Assembly (NCBI GenBank): GCA_965200885.1
Contig: OZ241737.1
Span: forward strand, 2,728,001 to 2,792,000
Source: MPNP01 sp026710155
GTDB taxonomy: Bacteria > Pseudomonadota > Alphaproteobacteria > Rhodobacterales > Rhodobacteraceae
Length of the DNA stretch: 64,000 nt
Reading direction: 5' to 3'
Every line of letters starts with the position of its first letter. The stretch's first letter is position 1. Under the pieces are notes generated by a model. It did no database searches, had not been told where the DNA came from, and saw only the letters and a program-made list of their open reading frames with translations. The position numbers and the translations under genes are program-made. Below are positions 28,194-36,864 of the stretch, piece by piece.

Positions 28194-28301
28194 TGCCCTT
28201 CCCTCTGTTTCCAAACCGGATTTAAATTCTTTTATCGGAAAAGACAATTAAACGATTGTATCAAATGGTTTCATGCTATTTTAGGGGATTATATACTTAA
28301 T

Positions 28302-28485
28302 AAGGGCACCTCTATTTAATGAGGTGAATCTCTAAAGTTTGGAACATTGAATTTACCTGTCCAGTGTCAGTAAGGAATGGTTTTTTTCCTTTCCCATAAG
28401 GACTTTGGCGCAATCTTTAGTAATGACTGGATATATGGTAAACTCAGCGAATGACTATTTCAAGGCAATAAATAGAGGTGTCCTT
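28302..28485. mobile_element. MITE-like element with 17-bp ends
   Basis: 184 bp with terminal inverted repeats AAGGGCACCTCTATTTA (28302-28318) and TAAATAGAGGTGTCCTT (28469-28485), 16 of 17 positions matched. TTAA-like sequence lies at both borders. No coding content is seen. The family of the parent element was not identified. Confidence 0.65.
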
Positions 28486-28628
28486 AAGTGACCATTGCAG
28501 GATTTAACCTGCTTTTGTTTTGGATTTTGCTTGTGCCAATATCGAGTTGATTTGGGTCGGCTTTCAACAAAGGGCTCATTACATTGGTGATTCGCAGTTT
28601 TTTCAAATTTGAAAGAATGGTCACTTAA
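28483..28628. mobile_element. MITE-like element with 14-bp ends
   Basis: 146 bp with perfect inverted ends CTTAAGTGACCATT (28483-28496) and AATGGTCACTTAAG (28616-28629). It shares its left border bases with the neighbouring 184-bp element. No coding content is seen. Confidence 0.6.
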
Positions 28629-28910
28629 GCATATAATCCCCTATTGTTGCATGGAAAACCATCTTGGATTTCAAGTGTGACAGTCTTGGGTGTATTGCAT
28701 GGCTTGTGCATTTTGCCATGTAAGCGGGTTTTGCATTGGCACAGTATATTCGGGATGCTGGTCCCATCCATGGCTTGCCCGCATCATAACAGCCTTTTGC
28801 CTAGATCAACCCTTGCAACCAGCATGAGGTTTCAGCAAGAACAGCCATGACTGCTTTCCTGAAGGGATAACGTCGTTTGAGTGCCTTGCCAGTGCAAATC
28901 CATGGATGAA

Positions 28911-28936
28911 AAAAGCGGTCCGGAGACCGCCCTTTT
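28911..28936 (-). terminator. Hairpin terminator of the Calx-beta-like gene
   Basis: On the minus strand: GCGGTC, loop TCCG, GACCGC, then six T. The stem is perfect. It lies 22 bases past the stop codon at 28958. The plus strand also has a T run after the stem, so it may work in both directions. The same design recurs at 39311-39336 after the second homopolymer-tract gene. Confidence 0.8.
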
Positions 28937-28957
28937 TTGGTGTTTAATACCCCTGAA

Positions 28958-29525
28958 TCAATTGTCTGATCCGAACAGCCAATGGTTTGACGGGAAGCCT
29001 GCTCCATCGCGAATATTTACCGTTGCAAAATAGCCGTATTGGCGGAAATGCCGAGCGGGATCGGAGCAACTTTCTTCCCGTGTCCTGTGAGTCGAACCGA
29101 AATCATCAAAACTCCAGGGAAGCTGCAGGTTGACATGAAACCTTTCCCAGTCTTCACTTTCGTCATCTTCTTTGGCTGTCACCTGAATCGTGTATGATGG
29201 ATTGCTCTTGGTCAGGCGTGCCGTTCCAAATTTAGATTCATAATCCAAAAGGCTAGTCCCACCATGCTGACCTACTTCTGCTTCGTTGGGTTGGTTTTGC
29301 TGCCAAAAGGGGACGGGGTCTGTTTGGTAAGGAACTTCTAGGACATAATCATCGGCGATGGGGCCGTTGAATTCCGCGGTGACTTTCAACGTACCAGATT
29401 GTCCTTCAAATAAAGTGAGATGGCGGGTTTCGAAGCCCACCCAAACCTCACAAGGTTCAGCGGCTAATTGCCCCCCCCCCAATGATTGCCACCAGCACGG
29501 CAGCCATGGTAGATATCCGTTTCAT
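28958..29525 (-). CDS. Secreted Calx-beta-like protein, frame interrupted by a G10 tract
   Basis: The natural start is ATG 29525, preceded by AAGGAGAAACAT. It gives MKRISTMAAVLVAII, then ten G, then a stop within seven codons (in-frame TGA). With nine G (or twelve) the frame runs on as IIGGGQLAAEPCEVWVGFET, a normal signal peptide with a plausible AEP-type cleavage site, to the stop at 28958. The mature part (about 165 aa) resembles a Calx-beta domain: LTLFEGQSGTLKVTAEFNGP, later AKEDDESEDWERFHVNLQLP, and the closing strand YFATVNIRDGAGF. It contains cysteines. As sequenced the gene is off. Either the tract is a slippage switch or one base is miscalled. A TTG within the tract region could start a leaderless product. 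Confidence 0.75.
29471..29480 (-). promoter_or_regulatory. Homopolymer tract (10 G on the coding strand), candidate phase-variation switch
   Basis: Ten consecutive C on the plus strand, codons 16 onward of the Calx-beta-like gene, inside the signal peptide. Length 10 gives a stop after seven codons; 9 or 12 restores the frame. Its counterpart is at 40000-40008. Confidence 0.65.
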
Positions 29526-29757
29526 ATGTTTCTCCTTAATTTAAAAAGCCTTGGTATAGGTAAACTGCACATCCGGATCCTGGCGACAGCAACAATTTCA
29601 TGCTGTCATCTTAAGCCCAGAAAGTGATAATCACCATAGTTGAAATTGCCATTAAGTCAAGATAAAATTTGCCATGAATATATCTGGCCACAAATCGGGT
29701 ACAGACGGTTTGAAGATTGATCAACTTTGTATTTGTATTTTTTTGCTACCACGCTTT

Positions 29758-30258
29758 TCAGATTTCCAATTCCCTTTTTCTGTCGATTGATCTGGCTTCA
29801 TTGAATTGCTTTTCCGAGATGGCATCATCACCATCTCTGTTCAACTTCTTCAACATCCTTTCAAATCCCATCCCATTGGCGGGCATCTCATCTGAACTGA
29901 TCATTCCGTCACCATTATCACCGATCTTGTCAAACATTCTGCTTAAACGTTACTTCTTTCATTATGAGGCTTGATCATCCGGGTTTGATGACCATTCCAC
30001 TTTGGAAATCAAGGCATCCCCATTCAAGTCAATGTTAGTGAACCGTCGTTCATGGTGGATCTTAATATCGTTGACGGTAATCATGCCATCTTTATCGTCA
30101 TCCAATTAAATGAAAGTGGTCTGACAACCCTTGCCCCACTTTGATTTGCCGAGATTACTCTTTCTATTGTCATGGGCATAGGAGGATTATCCATACAGGC
30201 ATATGGCCAAAACACCTGTGATCATTGCAGCCATTGCCTGAGATACCAGCCTGATCAT
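29758..30258 (-). pseudogene. Secreted EF-hand calcium-binding protein, multiply interrupted
   Basis: From ATG 30258 the minus strand reads a signal-peptide-like MIRLVSQAMAAMITGVLAIC, a stop, SSYAHDNRKSNLGKSKWGKG, a stop, then LDDDKDGMITVNDIKIHHER and TNIDLNGDALISKVEWSSNP, which are two EF-hand loops, followed by stops. After a frame change come MFDKIGDNGDGMISSDEMPA and KLNRDGDDAISEKQFNEARS, two more loops, ending at TGA 29758. At least three stops and one shift separate the parts. Four calcium-loop signatures (DxDxDG-like) in order make the ancestry clear. 30259-30562 upstream holds no gene that I can see. Confidence 0.75.
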
Positions 30259-30562
30259 GTTAATTTCTTCAACAACAAATTCTTGCCAATATCAACAATT
30301 AATAGATTATATGGACACTTATCCAATTTCCGATATCTTTACTTAATATTTTTTATTTACTAGAATTGGTAACTGATACGAAAAACAAGCAATGAGTATT
30401 TTTGTGGATAAGGTTGGATTGGAGAATGGCTAGCAGACCGAAGAAACGACCAATTCAGGTTGCTGATAAATTCTGCGTTCCCGATACAATTTGAGAGGTT
30501 GCGTTATTGATAAATCACGATAAGAATCATCAATCAGAATTTCATTTACAGGTACAAAGATC

Positions 30563-31264
30563 TTGAAGATTTCAAAAAAAAGACCTCATGATGAAAAACC
30601 CGTTTTCTGGAAGAGAATCGCCAGGCTATTGCTCAGAATACTAATAGTAATCCCATTAATCCTTGTTTTGATACTATGCTCCCTCAGCCTGATAAACCCA
30701 CCCTTTTCCTTTCAAATTGCCAAATCGTTCATCAGTCATGGCAATATCAATCATGAGTGGATCGATTACGAAGAACTACCCGATGGGTTGGTACTGTCCC
30801 ATTTGGCAACACAAGATGAGTTTTTCTGCACGCATTGGGGTTTTGGCCTTAATTCCTCCCGTGACAGTAATAGGAAAAAGCCGACAACACTTACCCAAAA
30901 AGCCGTTCGAAGCCTTTTTCTGGGGAGCGCCGATCAAAATTTGCGCAGGGTTCTGGAAACGCCTCTTGGCCTTTTGGCAGAAATCTTCTGGTCCAAAAAA
31001 AGAATTCTGGAATTCTATCTGAATTACGTAAAAACCGGCACTTCAATTTTTGGAGTGGCTGCAGCATCCCAAACCATTCTAGATAAAAATATTGAAAACT
31101 TGACCCTGGAAGAGAGTGCCTTATTAACCGTAATGCTTGAAACACCAAATGATGTTGATCCATTTGATTTGCCACCTGAATTGAAATTGAGGATTGAATG
31201 GATAGTTGAGAAAATTGAAGCAATAAAAGCGGATGGAAAGGCCGATTGCTTGATCGGCAAATGA
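30563..31264 (+). CDS. mtgA: Monofunctional peptidoglycan transglycosylase, divergent, catalytic Glu replaced
   Basis: 233-aa GT51-family protein. The N-terminal membrane anchor is LLRILIVIPLILVLILCSLS (residues 23-42). Motif 1 of the family is E-D-x-x-F-x-x-H-x-G; here it reads TQDEFFCTHWGF, with Gln84 (codon CAA) at the place of the catalytic glutamate. Motif 2 (G-G-S-T-I-[ST]-Q-Q) is weakened to KPTTLTQKAV. Motifs 3 and 4 are better kept: SKKRILEFYLNYV and GTSIFGVAAASQTIL. The reading frame is intact, so the protein may be made but is probably impaired, unless the adjacent Asp-Glu takes over. It is convergent with the minus-strand catabolic operon. Confidence 0.85.
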   Translation: MKISKKRPHDEKPVFWKRIARLLLRILIVIPLILVLILCSLSLINPPFSFQIAKSFISHGNINHEWIDYEELPDGLVLSHLATQDEFFCTHWGFGLNSSRDSNRKKPTTLTQKAVRSLFLGSADQNLRRVLETPLGLLAEIFWSKKRILEFYLNYVKTGTSIFGVAAASQTILDKNIENLTLEESALLTVMLETPNDVDPFDLPPELKLRIEWIVEKIEAIKADGKADCLIGK

Positions 31265-31295
31265 CAGGATTGTCAATTTGCAATTTTGTGAAATC

Positions 31296-32177
31296 TCAAC
31301 TTCTTAAAATGTAATCCTGCATCAACAAGTTGCTGACAAAACTATTTCCACGTCCCTGTTCCACCTGTTTTGCCAGTCTATGTGCCAGATATTCGGACAG
31401 ATCGGCATGGCCCGGTAGGTTTTCAACCATCAACTCGTTGACATAGCGCAGATCCTTGAGTGAATTTTCGATGGTAAACTTGCTACCATCATAATCACCT
31501 GAAAGATATGGTTTTATTATCTTTTCCAAGGTATATGATCGTACAGAACCTGCGCTCATTACATCATATAATGCTTGCCTATCAATGCCCTTTCTTTCTG
31601 CACATAAAAAGGCGTCAGCCAGCAGAATGGTCATTCCCTGGGATACAAGGTTGTTCAATAGTTTGGCAATGTTGCCTGAACCCACTCCACCGAAACGACG
31701 CATGACGTTGGAGTAAACACCGATTATGGATACTACCAGGTGGTAATCCTCCTGATTACAGCCAACGAGAGAAGCCAACTGGCCCTCAACTGCCTGGACT
31801 GGACCTCCGGTTACTGGTGCATCAGCAAATATTGCTCCATTTTCCCTTAGGCAGTCGGCAATTCGCTTGCTCGTTTCAGGCTTCGATGTCGTGGTATCTA
31901 TCCAGAACATGCCAGTCTTGAATTCGGGAGCCAGAATCTCTGCAACCTCGTCAACGATTTCAGCATTGGGAAGACATGAAACCAAGCCATCTGTATCCAG
32001 GAGTACATCTTTGGGTCTTGTGACCAAACCTGCTCCCATTTTTGTCAACTTAATGATTGGTTCAGGGTTTCTGTGCTGCAAGACCTTGACTTCAACACCA
32101 CTTTCAAGCAGGCATTTGGCCATGCCAAACCCCATCAACCCAGCGCCCAAGAATCCGATTTTTTGAACTTCAGCCAT
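31296..32177 (-). CDS. NAD(P)-dependent beta-hydroxyacid dehydrogenase (HIBADH family)
   Basis: 293-aa 3-hydroxyisobutyrate-dehydrogenase-type enzyme (relatives include tartronate semialdehyde reductase and L-threonate dehydrogenase). The N-terminal dinucleotide motif is IGFLGAGLMGFGMAKCLLES. The substrate motif is DAPVTGGPVQAVEGQLASLV. The catalytic lysine is in GSGNIAKLLNNLVSQGM. It is the last gene of the seven-gene minus-strand operon and overlaps the PdxA-like gene. The pairing with a PdxA-like dehydrogenase fits four-carbon sugar-acid routes, but the substrate is not fixed by sequence. Confidence 0.87.
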   Translation of the reverse strand: MAEVQKIGFLGAGLMGFGMAKCLLESGVEVKVLQHRNPEPIIKLTKMGAGLVTRPKDVLLDTDGLVSCLPNAEIVDEVAEILAPEFKTGMFWIDTTTSKPETSKRIADCLRENGAIFADAPVTGGPVQAVEGQLASLVGCNQEDYHLVVSIIGVYSNVMRRFGGVGSGNIAKLLNNLVSQGMTILLADAFLCAERKGIDRQALYDVMSAGSVRSYTLEKIIKPYLSGDYDGSKFTIENSLKDLRYVNELMVENLPGHADLSEYLAHRLAKQVEQGRGNSFVSNLLMQDYILRS

Positions 32178-33186
32178 TGGCCTTTTCCCAATTCATGACC
32201 ATTGTGCCGGCAAGTTCGAATGCATTGCGAAATGCACCAATGTCGGCAATACCCAGGCCAGCTATGTCAAAAGCCGTTCCATGGGCTGCCGTCGTTATGG
32301 GATGGGGAATACCCCCCAAAACCGTAACACCCCTATCAAAACCCATTAGCTTGAGAGCTATCTGTCCCTGATCGTGATACATGGTTACGATCGCATCAAC
32401 CTCGTTGTTTTTGTATTTCAGAAATACCGTATCCGAAGGCCAGGGACCATCCACTGCAATTTGCTTCAAGGCAGCCTTTTTTACCGAAGGTGCAATGACA
32501 TCAATTTCTTCGGTTCCGAAATTGCCTCCGTCACCGGCATGTGGATTCAGGGCAGCAACTGCTATGCGGGGTCGCTTGACACCCGATCGCTTCAGGATTC
32601 GGTTGATGATATCTATCGAGTTGATTATTCTTGTTTCATTGATGGCACCCGATACTTCCTTCAGGGCGATATGGCTGGTTACCCTGCTGGTCCAGAATCC
32701 GTCCAGCGTATTGAGCTCTGTAATGTAGCCTTCATAATTCAGATAATCCTTCATATGGTGAAGCTCGTCCTGAAATCTCAGTCCACCCAGTTTGAGGGCC
32801 TCCTTGTTGAAGGGAGCAAAAACAAGGGCCTCAATAATCCCGTGCCTCAACAAATCCAGTCCCAAATTCAAATTGGCCATGGCCGAAGTTCCCGAAGCAA
32901 GTGTAACCTCTCCTATGATGGTTTCCTCCGGATTTATGGTGGGGTTGTCAAAATGGGCAAAGGAAGGGACATTTATCCAATCATCCTTCCAGGCATCGAC
33001 TGGATGGAGATTATAGCCCCTGTCCGCCTGTGCCTGTCCCAATTCAAAAACATGCCTGTCACCAATCAGTAATACATCATTGCTTTTGGCCACTTCCCCA
33101 ACGTTAAGAAGTTTAGCTATCAATTCGGTTCCGATTCCACTCGGATCGCCGGGAATTATACCAATCTTCGGTTTTCTTTCTGTCAT
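32170..33186 (-). CDS. PdxA-family dehydrogenase (4-hydroxythreonine-4-phosphate dehydrogenase-like)
   Basis: Metal-dependent NAD enzyme that oxidises then decarboxylates a phosphorylated hydroxyacid. 338 aa from MTERKPKIGIIPGDPSGIGT (ATG 33186). Metal-binding histidines occur in MYHDQGQIALKLMGF and in the block after LNPHAGDGGNFGTEE. The C-terminal PHPITTAAHGTAFDIAGLGI is typical. Its place in a transporter-linked catabolic operon argues for the PdxA2-like catabolic branch (4-phospho-threonate or erythronate dehydrogenase) rather than vitamin B6 synthesis, but no dedicated kinase gene is in the operon. Confidence 0.85.
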   Translation of the reverse strand: MTERKPKIGIIPGDPSGIGTELIAKLLNVGEVAKSNDVLLIGDRHVFELGQAQADRGYNLHPVDAWKDDWINVPSFAHFDNPTINPEETIIGEVTLASGTSAMANLNLGLDLLRHGIIEALVFAPFNKEALKLGGLRFQDELHHMKDYLNYEGYITELNTLDGFWTSRVTSHIALKEVSGAINETRIINSIDIINRILKRSGVKRPRIAVAALNPHAGDGGNFGTEEIDVIAPSVKKAALKQIAVDGPWPSDTVFLKYKNNEVDAIVTMYHDQGQIALKLMGFDRGVTVLGGIPHPITTAAHGTAFDIAGLGIADIGAFRNAFELAGTMVMNWEKANG

Positions 33187-33229
33187 CTTCCTAATGTAAA
33201 ATTGCAATTATCTGATTATGGAAACTTCC

Positions 33230-34141
33230 CTATTTGCCCCAGGACAGGACCGCCGGATCATGGGATCTGAGTAATTTAATAAGCAAATCCCTGGCTTGAG
33301 GTCGCAACCTTTCAATTGGATGGCGGCAATGGCTTGATTTGATAATTCCACCCGCAACCATTGCTTCCTTGGTAGCTCTGAACCCACATTGTCGGTTTTC
33401 ATGATTAATTATGGGCAGAACAGCATCATATTGTTCTCTGGCACTGGATTTGCCGCCTGACAAAAAGGATGTGATGACAGGCCGGATAAGTTCTGGAATC
33501 AATGCTGATGTCATTGAACCCGTAGCTCCAGCTTCCAGGTCGGCATAGAGGGTTATGCCCTCCTCTCCATCAAAAGGGCCTTCAATGTGTTGATCGGCAA
33601 GCTTGAGTAAATTGTGGATTTTTTCCGCAGCACCCGTTGACTCAATCTTGAACAGCTTCAGCATTTCAATATTTTGCGCCAATTCTGCCAATAGAGGAAT
33701 CGACAAGGATACTCCCGATAACGGTGCATCCTGAAGCATGATCGGAATTCCCACATCACCCATTACCTTGAAGTGATCAACTATCTGATTTGGTGAACCC
33801 TTGAGAAGTGCACCATGGTAAGGTGGCATGGCCATCACAATGGAAGCACCTTCGGCAAGGGCCGATTTTGCCCTTTCACTGGCAATCTTGGTGGAAAAAT
33901 GGCTGATGGTGACAATCAATGGCATTCGTCCTGCAACATGGTTGATGCAAACCTTCTGCAAAAGGTTTCTTTCGTCATCGGAAAGCGAGAACTGTTCCGA
34001 GTAATTGGCCAGGATACAGGCCCCATCAACCTTCTGGTCTATAAGAAAATCCAGTGTTCTCTTTTGACCCTCAAGGTCAAGATTACCCTGATCGTCAAAG
34101 ACAGTTGGCACGACTGGCCAAATTCCCTTGTATTTCTTCAT
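33230..34141 (-). CDS. Dihydrodipicolinate synthase-family aldolase/dehydratase
   Basis: 303-aa class I aldolase-fold enzyme. The Schiff-base lysine is Lys165 in MLKLFKIESTGAAEKI. The pyruvate-binding loop that is GTTGE in DapA reads LANYSEQFSLSDDERN here, and the YNxP tyrosine motif is replaced by MLQDAPLSG. These changes exclude lysine biosynthesis and indicate a 2-keto-3-deoxy sugar-acid aldolase or dehydratase subgroup. It sits between the enolase-superfamily dehydratase, whose product would be a 2-keto-3-deoxy acid, and the dehydrogenases. Confidence 0.85.
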   Translation of the reverse strand: MKKYKGIWPVVPTVFDDQGNLDLEGQKRTLDFLIDQKVDGACILANYSEQFSLSDDERNLLQKVCINHVAGRMPLIVTISHFSTKIASERAKSALAEGASIVMAMPPYHGALLKGSPNQIVDHFKVMGDVGIPIMLQDAPLSGVSLSIPLLAELAQNIEMLKLFKIESTGAAEKIHNLLKLADQHIEGPFDGEEGITLYADLEAGATGSMTSALIPELIRPVITSFLSGGKSSAREQYDAVLPIINHENRQCGFRATKEAMVAGGIIKSSHCRHPIERLRPQARDLLIKLLRSHDPAVLSWGK

Positions 34142-34202
34142 CGGTTCATTCCCGGCGTAATATTATCGGGGGTAAATTGATATGGTGCAAATATGAAACC
34201 CA

Positions 34203-35375
34203 TCATTCATCAATGGTGAAATTGTTGAGGTATCGGTCAGAAATCTTGATGCCCAGGCCAGGTATGTTCTCGTCAAGAATCAGATGGCCATCCACCGGTT
34301 CCGGATCGCCTTCAAATATGTAGTAAAAGAGTTCATTCCCTATTTCCACATCAAATACCGGGAAATATTCACTCATTGGACAATTGATATTGGACATCGT
34401 GAGGTGATAGTTGTGAACCTGACCGGCGTGGGGTATGACGGGTATCTGGTAGGCTTCGGCCATTGCATTGATCTTGTTGGCAGCCGTGATACCTCCCACC
34501 CGATTTGTATCGTATTGCAACACGGCCACGGCTCGATGATGCAACAACTGATGGCATCCGATGACGGAAAACTCATGCTCCCCTCCCGAAATGGGAATGG
34601 GGCCCCTGTTCAGCTCGGCATAACCAAGAATGTCATCGGCAATGACCGGCTCTTCCAGCCAACGGGGTTCATATTTTTCAAGCTTCGGTATCATTCTTCT
34701 GGTATAGTCCAGATTCCACCCCATGTAAGCTTCCAGCATCAGGTCCCGGTCATAACCCAGGACCTCACGAAGAGCTTCGACCCTCTTGATGTTTTCCCGC
34801 ATGCCTACCATACCATCCTTTGGGCCATAACCGAACCGGGCCTTGAAACCCTGAAAGTTGCCCTCCATGGCCTTGGCGGCTTCCTGTTGCATTGCATCAA
34901 CCGAATCGGCATACAACTTGGAGTAATAGACGGGTATCGTATCTTTGGTCCGTCCTCCCAAAAGCTTGAAGACGGGCTTTCCGACAATTTTTCCCATCAG
35001 GTCCCAAATACCGATATCAATGGCGGATATCGCCGTCATTCCGATTCCCTTGCGTCCCCATGCATGGGTCTTTCGATACATTCTTTCCCATAAAAGAGCA
35101 TAGTCAAAAGGATCAGCTCCAATCACCAGGGGAGCCAGATACCGATCTATGGTTTCCTTGATCAGGGGTGGTGCCAGAGCAGCATTTCCAATGCCAATCA
35201 TGCCATTGTCGGCAATCACTTCACAGGTCAGCCATTGATGAAACCGAAAACTTGCCATTGCATCTTCACTTGAAGGCAAGGCATCAGTTGCCGATGTGCA
35301 AAAATTGGCTTTGGGAGGAACGGTTGGACCAACCCAATTCCAAACCCTTGTTCTTATTTCGGTAATCTTGACCAT
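34203..35375 (-). CDS. Enolase-superfamily sugar-acid dehydratase (rhamnonate dehydratase-like)
   Basis: 390-aa mandelate racemase / muconate lactonising enzyme family member. Seen: the capping domain; the IDIGIWDLMGKIVGKPVFKL helix; the K-x-R base region QGFKARFGYGPKDG; metal ligands in DLMLEAYMGWN, WLEEPV and ISGGEHEF; and the C-terminal histidine in IPHAGQVHNYHL. The last block and the overall layout resemble L-rhamnonate dehydratase, so it should dehydrate a sugar acid to a 2-keto-3-deoxy acid. The exact acid is inferred, not shown. Co-directional with tctA 10 bases upstream. Confidence 0.83.
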   Translation of the reverse strand: MVKITEIRTRVWNWVGPTVPPKANFCTSATDALPSSEDAMASFRFHQWLTCEVIADNGMIGIGNAALAPPLIKETIDRYLAPLVIGADPFDYALLWERMYRKTHAWGRKGIGMTAISAIDIGIWDLMGKIVGKPVFKLLGGRTKDTIPVYYSKLYADSVDAMQQEAAKAMEGNFQGFKARFGYGPKDGMVGMRENIKRVEALREVLGYDRDLMLEAYMGWNLDYTRRMIPKLEKYEPRWLEEPVIADDILGYAELNRGPIPISGGEHEFSVIGCHQLLHHRAVAVLQYDTNRVGGITAANKINAMAEAYQIPVIPHAGQVHNYHLTMSNINCPMSEYFPVFDVEIGNELFYYIFEGDPEPVDGHLILDENIPGLGIKISDRYLNNFTIDE

Positions 35376-35385
35376 TGTTCACAAA

Positions 35386-36864
35386 CTATGCCCTTAATTG
35401 CTTGATGCGGTTCCATATCGGTTTGCCAAAAAGCGCCAGAAAAGTCAAAACCAGGAAAAAGAGGGTCAGGGGCCTCGTGGGCAGCAGCCACCACTGTTCC
35501 TTGAGCATGACCATAGACTGCCCAAACCTCTGTTCCAGGATTTCGCCAAGGATCAAACCGATCGCCAGGGGAACTACGGAAAAGCCATATCTGCGCATGA
35601 AATAACCCAGAACTCCAGAACCAAGAGCTACCCATACATCCATCATTGATTGGTCAAGGGCGTAGGCACCTACGATTGAAAAAATGAATACACACGGCCA
35701 CAGTATTTGAACAGGGACCAGTGTTACCCTTGCAAAAATCTTGGCACCGTATAGCCCCACTCCCAGAAAAAGCAGGTTGACAAACATCATTGACCAGAAT
35801 ATCGAGAAGGCAAAATCAGATTGTTCGGTAAACATTGTGGGGCCGGGACGAAGCCCATGAACCATCAGGCCGGCAAGTATGACTGCAGCCGTCGGGCTTC
35901 CCGGAATACCCAATGCCAGCGTTGGCACCATCGCTCCACCCGTAGCTGAATTGTTGGCCGCTTCAGAACCTGCTATGCCTTCGATTGCCCCCTTGCCAAA
36001 CTCTTCCGGTGTCTTGGACCATCTCCTGGCCTCATTGTAGCCAATCATCGAGGCGACGGTAGCACCTTCGGCAGGTAGAATGCCGATGAATGTCCCAATT
36101 CCGGTGGAACGCAATATGGTTTTCCATACCTTGATATAATCAGCCCTGGATGGCAGTTTGATGGCCTTGAGTTTGATTCTTTCAAGCCTTTCCTGGCTGT
36201 TTGAAATCTGCACCAGCATTTCCGAAATACCAAAGACACCAATCATCACGGGTACAAATCCGATGCCGTCAGACAGTACTGACATGTCAAAAGTGAATCT
36301 CTCGACACCAGTCATCAAATCTATTCCAATTGTTGATACCAAAATGCCCAAACAGCCAGCCAAGATATTTTTGATCGGTGAGCCTCCTCCGATGGTGGCC
36401 AGCATCGAAAGGCCGAACAGGGTCAGGGCAAAATATTCCGGCGGGGCAAAACTATAGGCTGCACGAGCCAGAAGCGGGGCAGCCAACATCAAAACAATGA
36501 CACTGCAAACACCTCCTATTGTCGAGGCGACAACGGCCAGCCCCAAAGCACGGCCCGCCTCTCCCTTCTGGGCCAGGGGAAAGCCATCCAAACAGGTTGT
36601 CGCACTTGCTGATGTACCCGGAGTATTGATTAGTATGGCCGTGATCGCCCCGGCAAATGTTGCCGAGCAGTATATTGCCGTCAAAACGGCTATGGCAGCG
36701 ACCGGTTCCATGGTAATGGTAAATGGCAGTAAAAGTGCCGCTCCGGTTGTTGCATTCAAACCTGGCAAAGCTCCAATGATGACCCCTCCAAGAGTGGCTG
36801 CAATCAGAAGCACAACCAGCGATGGGTCTGCCAGAGCCAACAGGCCGGTAACTAAAGAATCCAT
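35386..36864 (-). CDS. tctA: Tripartite tricarboxylate (TTT) transporter, large membrane subunit TctA
   Basis: 492-aa polytopic membrane protein with the conserved N-terminal GALPGLNATTGAALLLPFT block and the repeated AEGATVASMIGYNEARRWSK, plus the later GIPGSPTAAVILAGLMVHGL. It acts with TctB and the periplasmic TctC in secondary uptake of carboxylates, here probably the sugar acid degraded by the downstream enzymes. The ATG directly abuts tctB, one base from its stop. Confidence 0.93.
   Translation of the reverse strand: MDSLVTGLLALADPSLVVLLIAATLGGVIIGALPGLNATTGAALLLPFTITMEPVAAIAVLTAIYCSATFAGAITAILINTPGTSASATTCLDGFPLAQKGEAGRALGLAVVASTIGGVCSVIVLMLAAPLLARAAYSFAPPEYFALTLFGLSMLATIGGGSPIKNILAGCLGILVSTIGIDLMTGVERFTFDMSVLSDGIGFVPVMIGVFGISEMLVQISNSQERLERIKLKAIKLPSRADYIKVWKTILRSTGIGTFIGILPAEGATVASMIGYNEARRWSKTPEEFGKGAIEGIAGSEAANNSATGGAMVPTLALGIPGSPTAAVILAGLMVHGLRPGPTMFTEQSDFAFSIFWSMMFVNLLFLGVGLYGAKIFARVTLVPVQILWPCVFIFSIVGAYALDQSMMDVWVALGSGVLGYFMRRYGFSVVPLAIGLILGEILEQRFGQSMVMLKEQWWLLPTRPLTLFFLVLTFLALFGKPIWNRIKQLRA

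Larger units (their letters stand above)
28283..28642. repeat. Nested inverted-repeat block upstream of lpxC
   Basis: Three inverted-repeat pairs share one 360-bp block. The outer pair is TAGGGGATTATATACTTAA at 28282-28300 and its near-complement ending at 28643 (one mismatch). A first inner element is at 28302-28485. A second, overlapping it by three bases, is at 28483-28628. Between the pairs there is no open frame. The layout suggests one small element inserted into or next to another. The block lies where ftsZ would be expected, 5' of lpxC. Confidence 0.7.

Noticed and set aside
28640..28900. A transposase fragment after the nested inverted repeats.
   Set aside because: Short open segments exist on both strands but none shows a DDE motif or recognisable transposase sequence.
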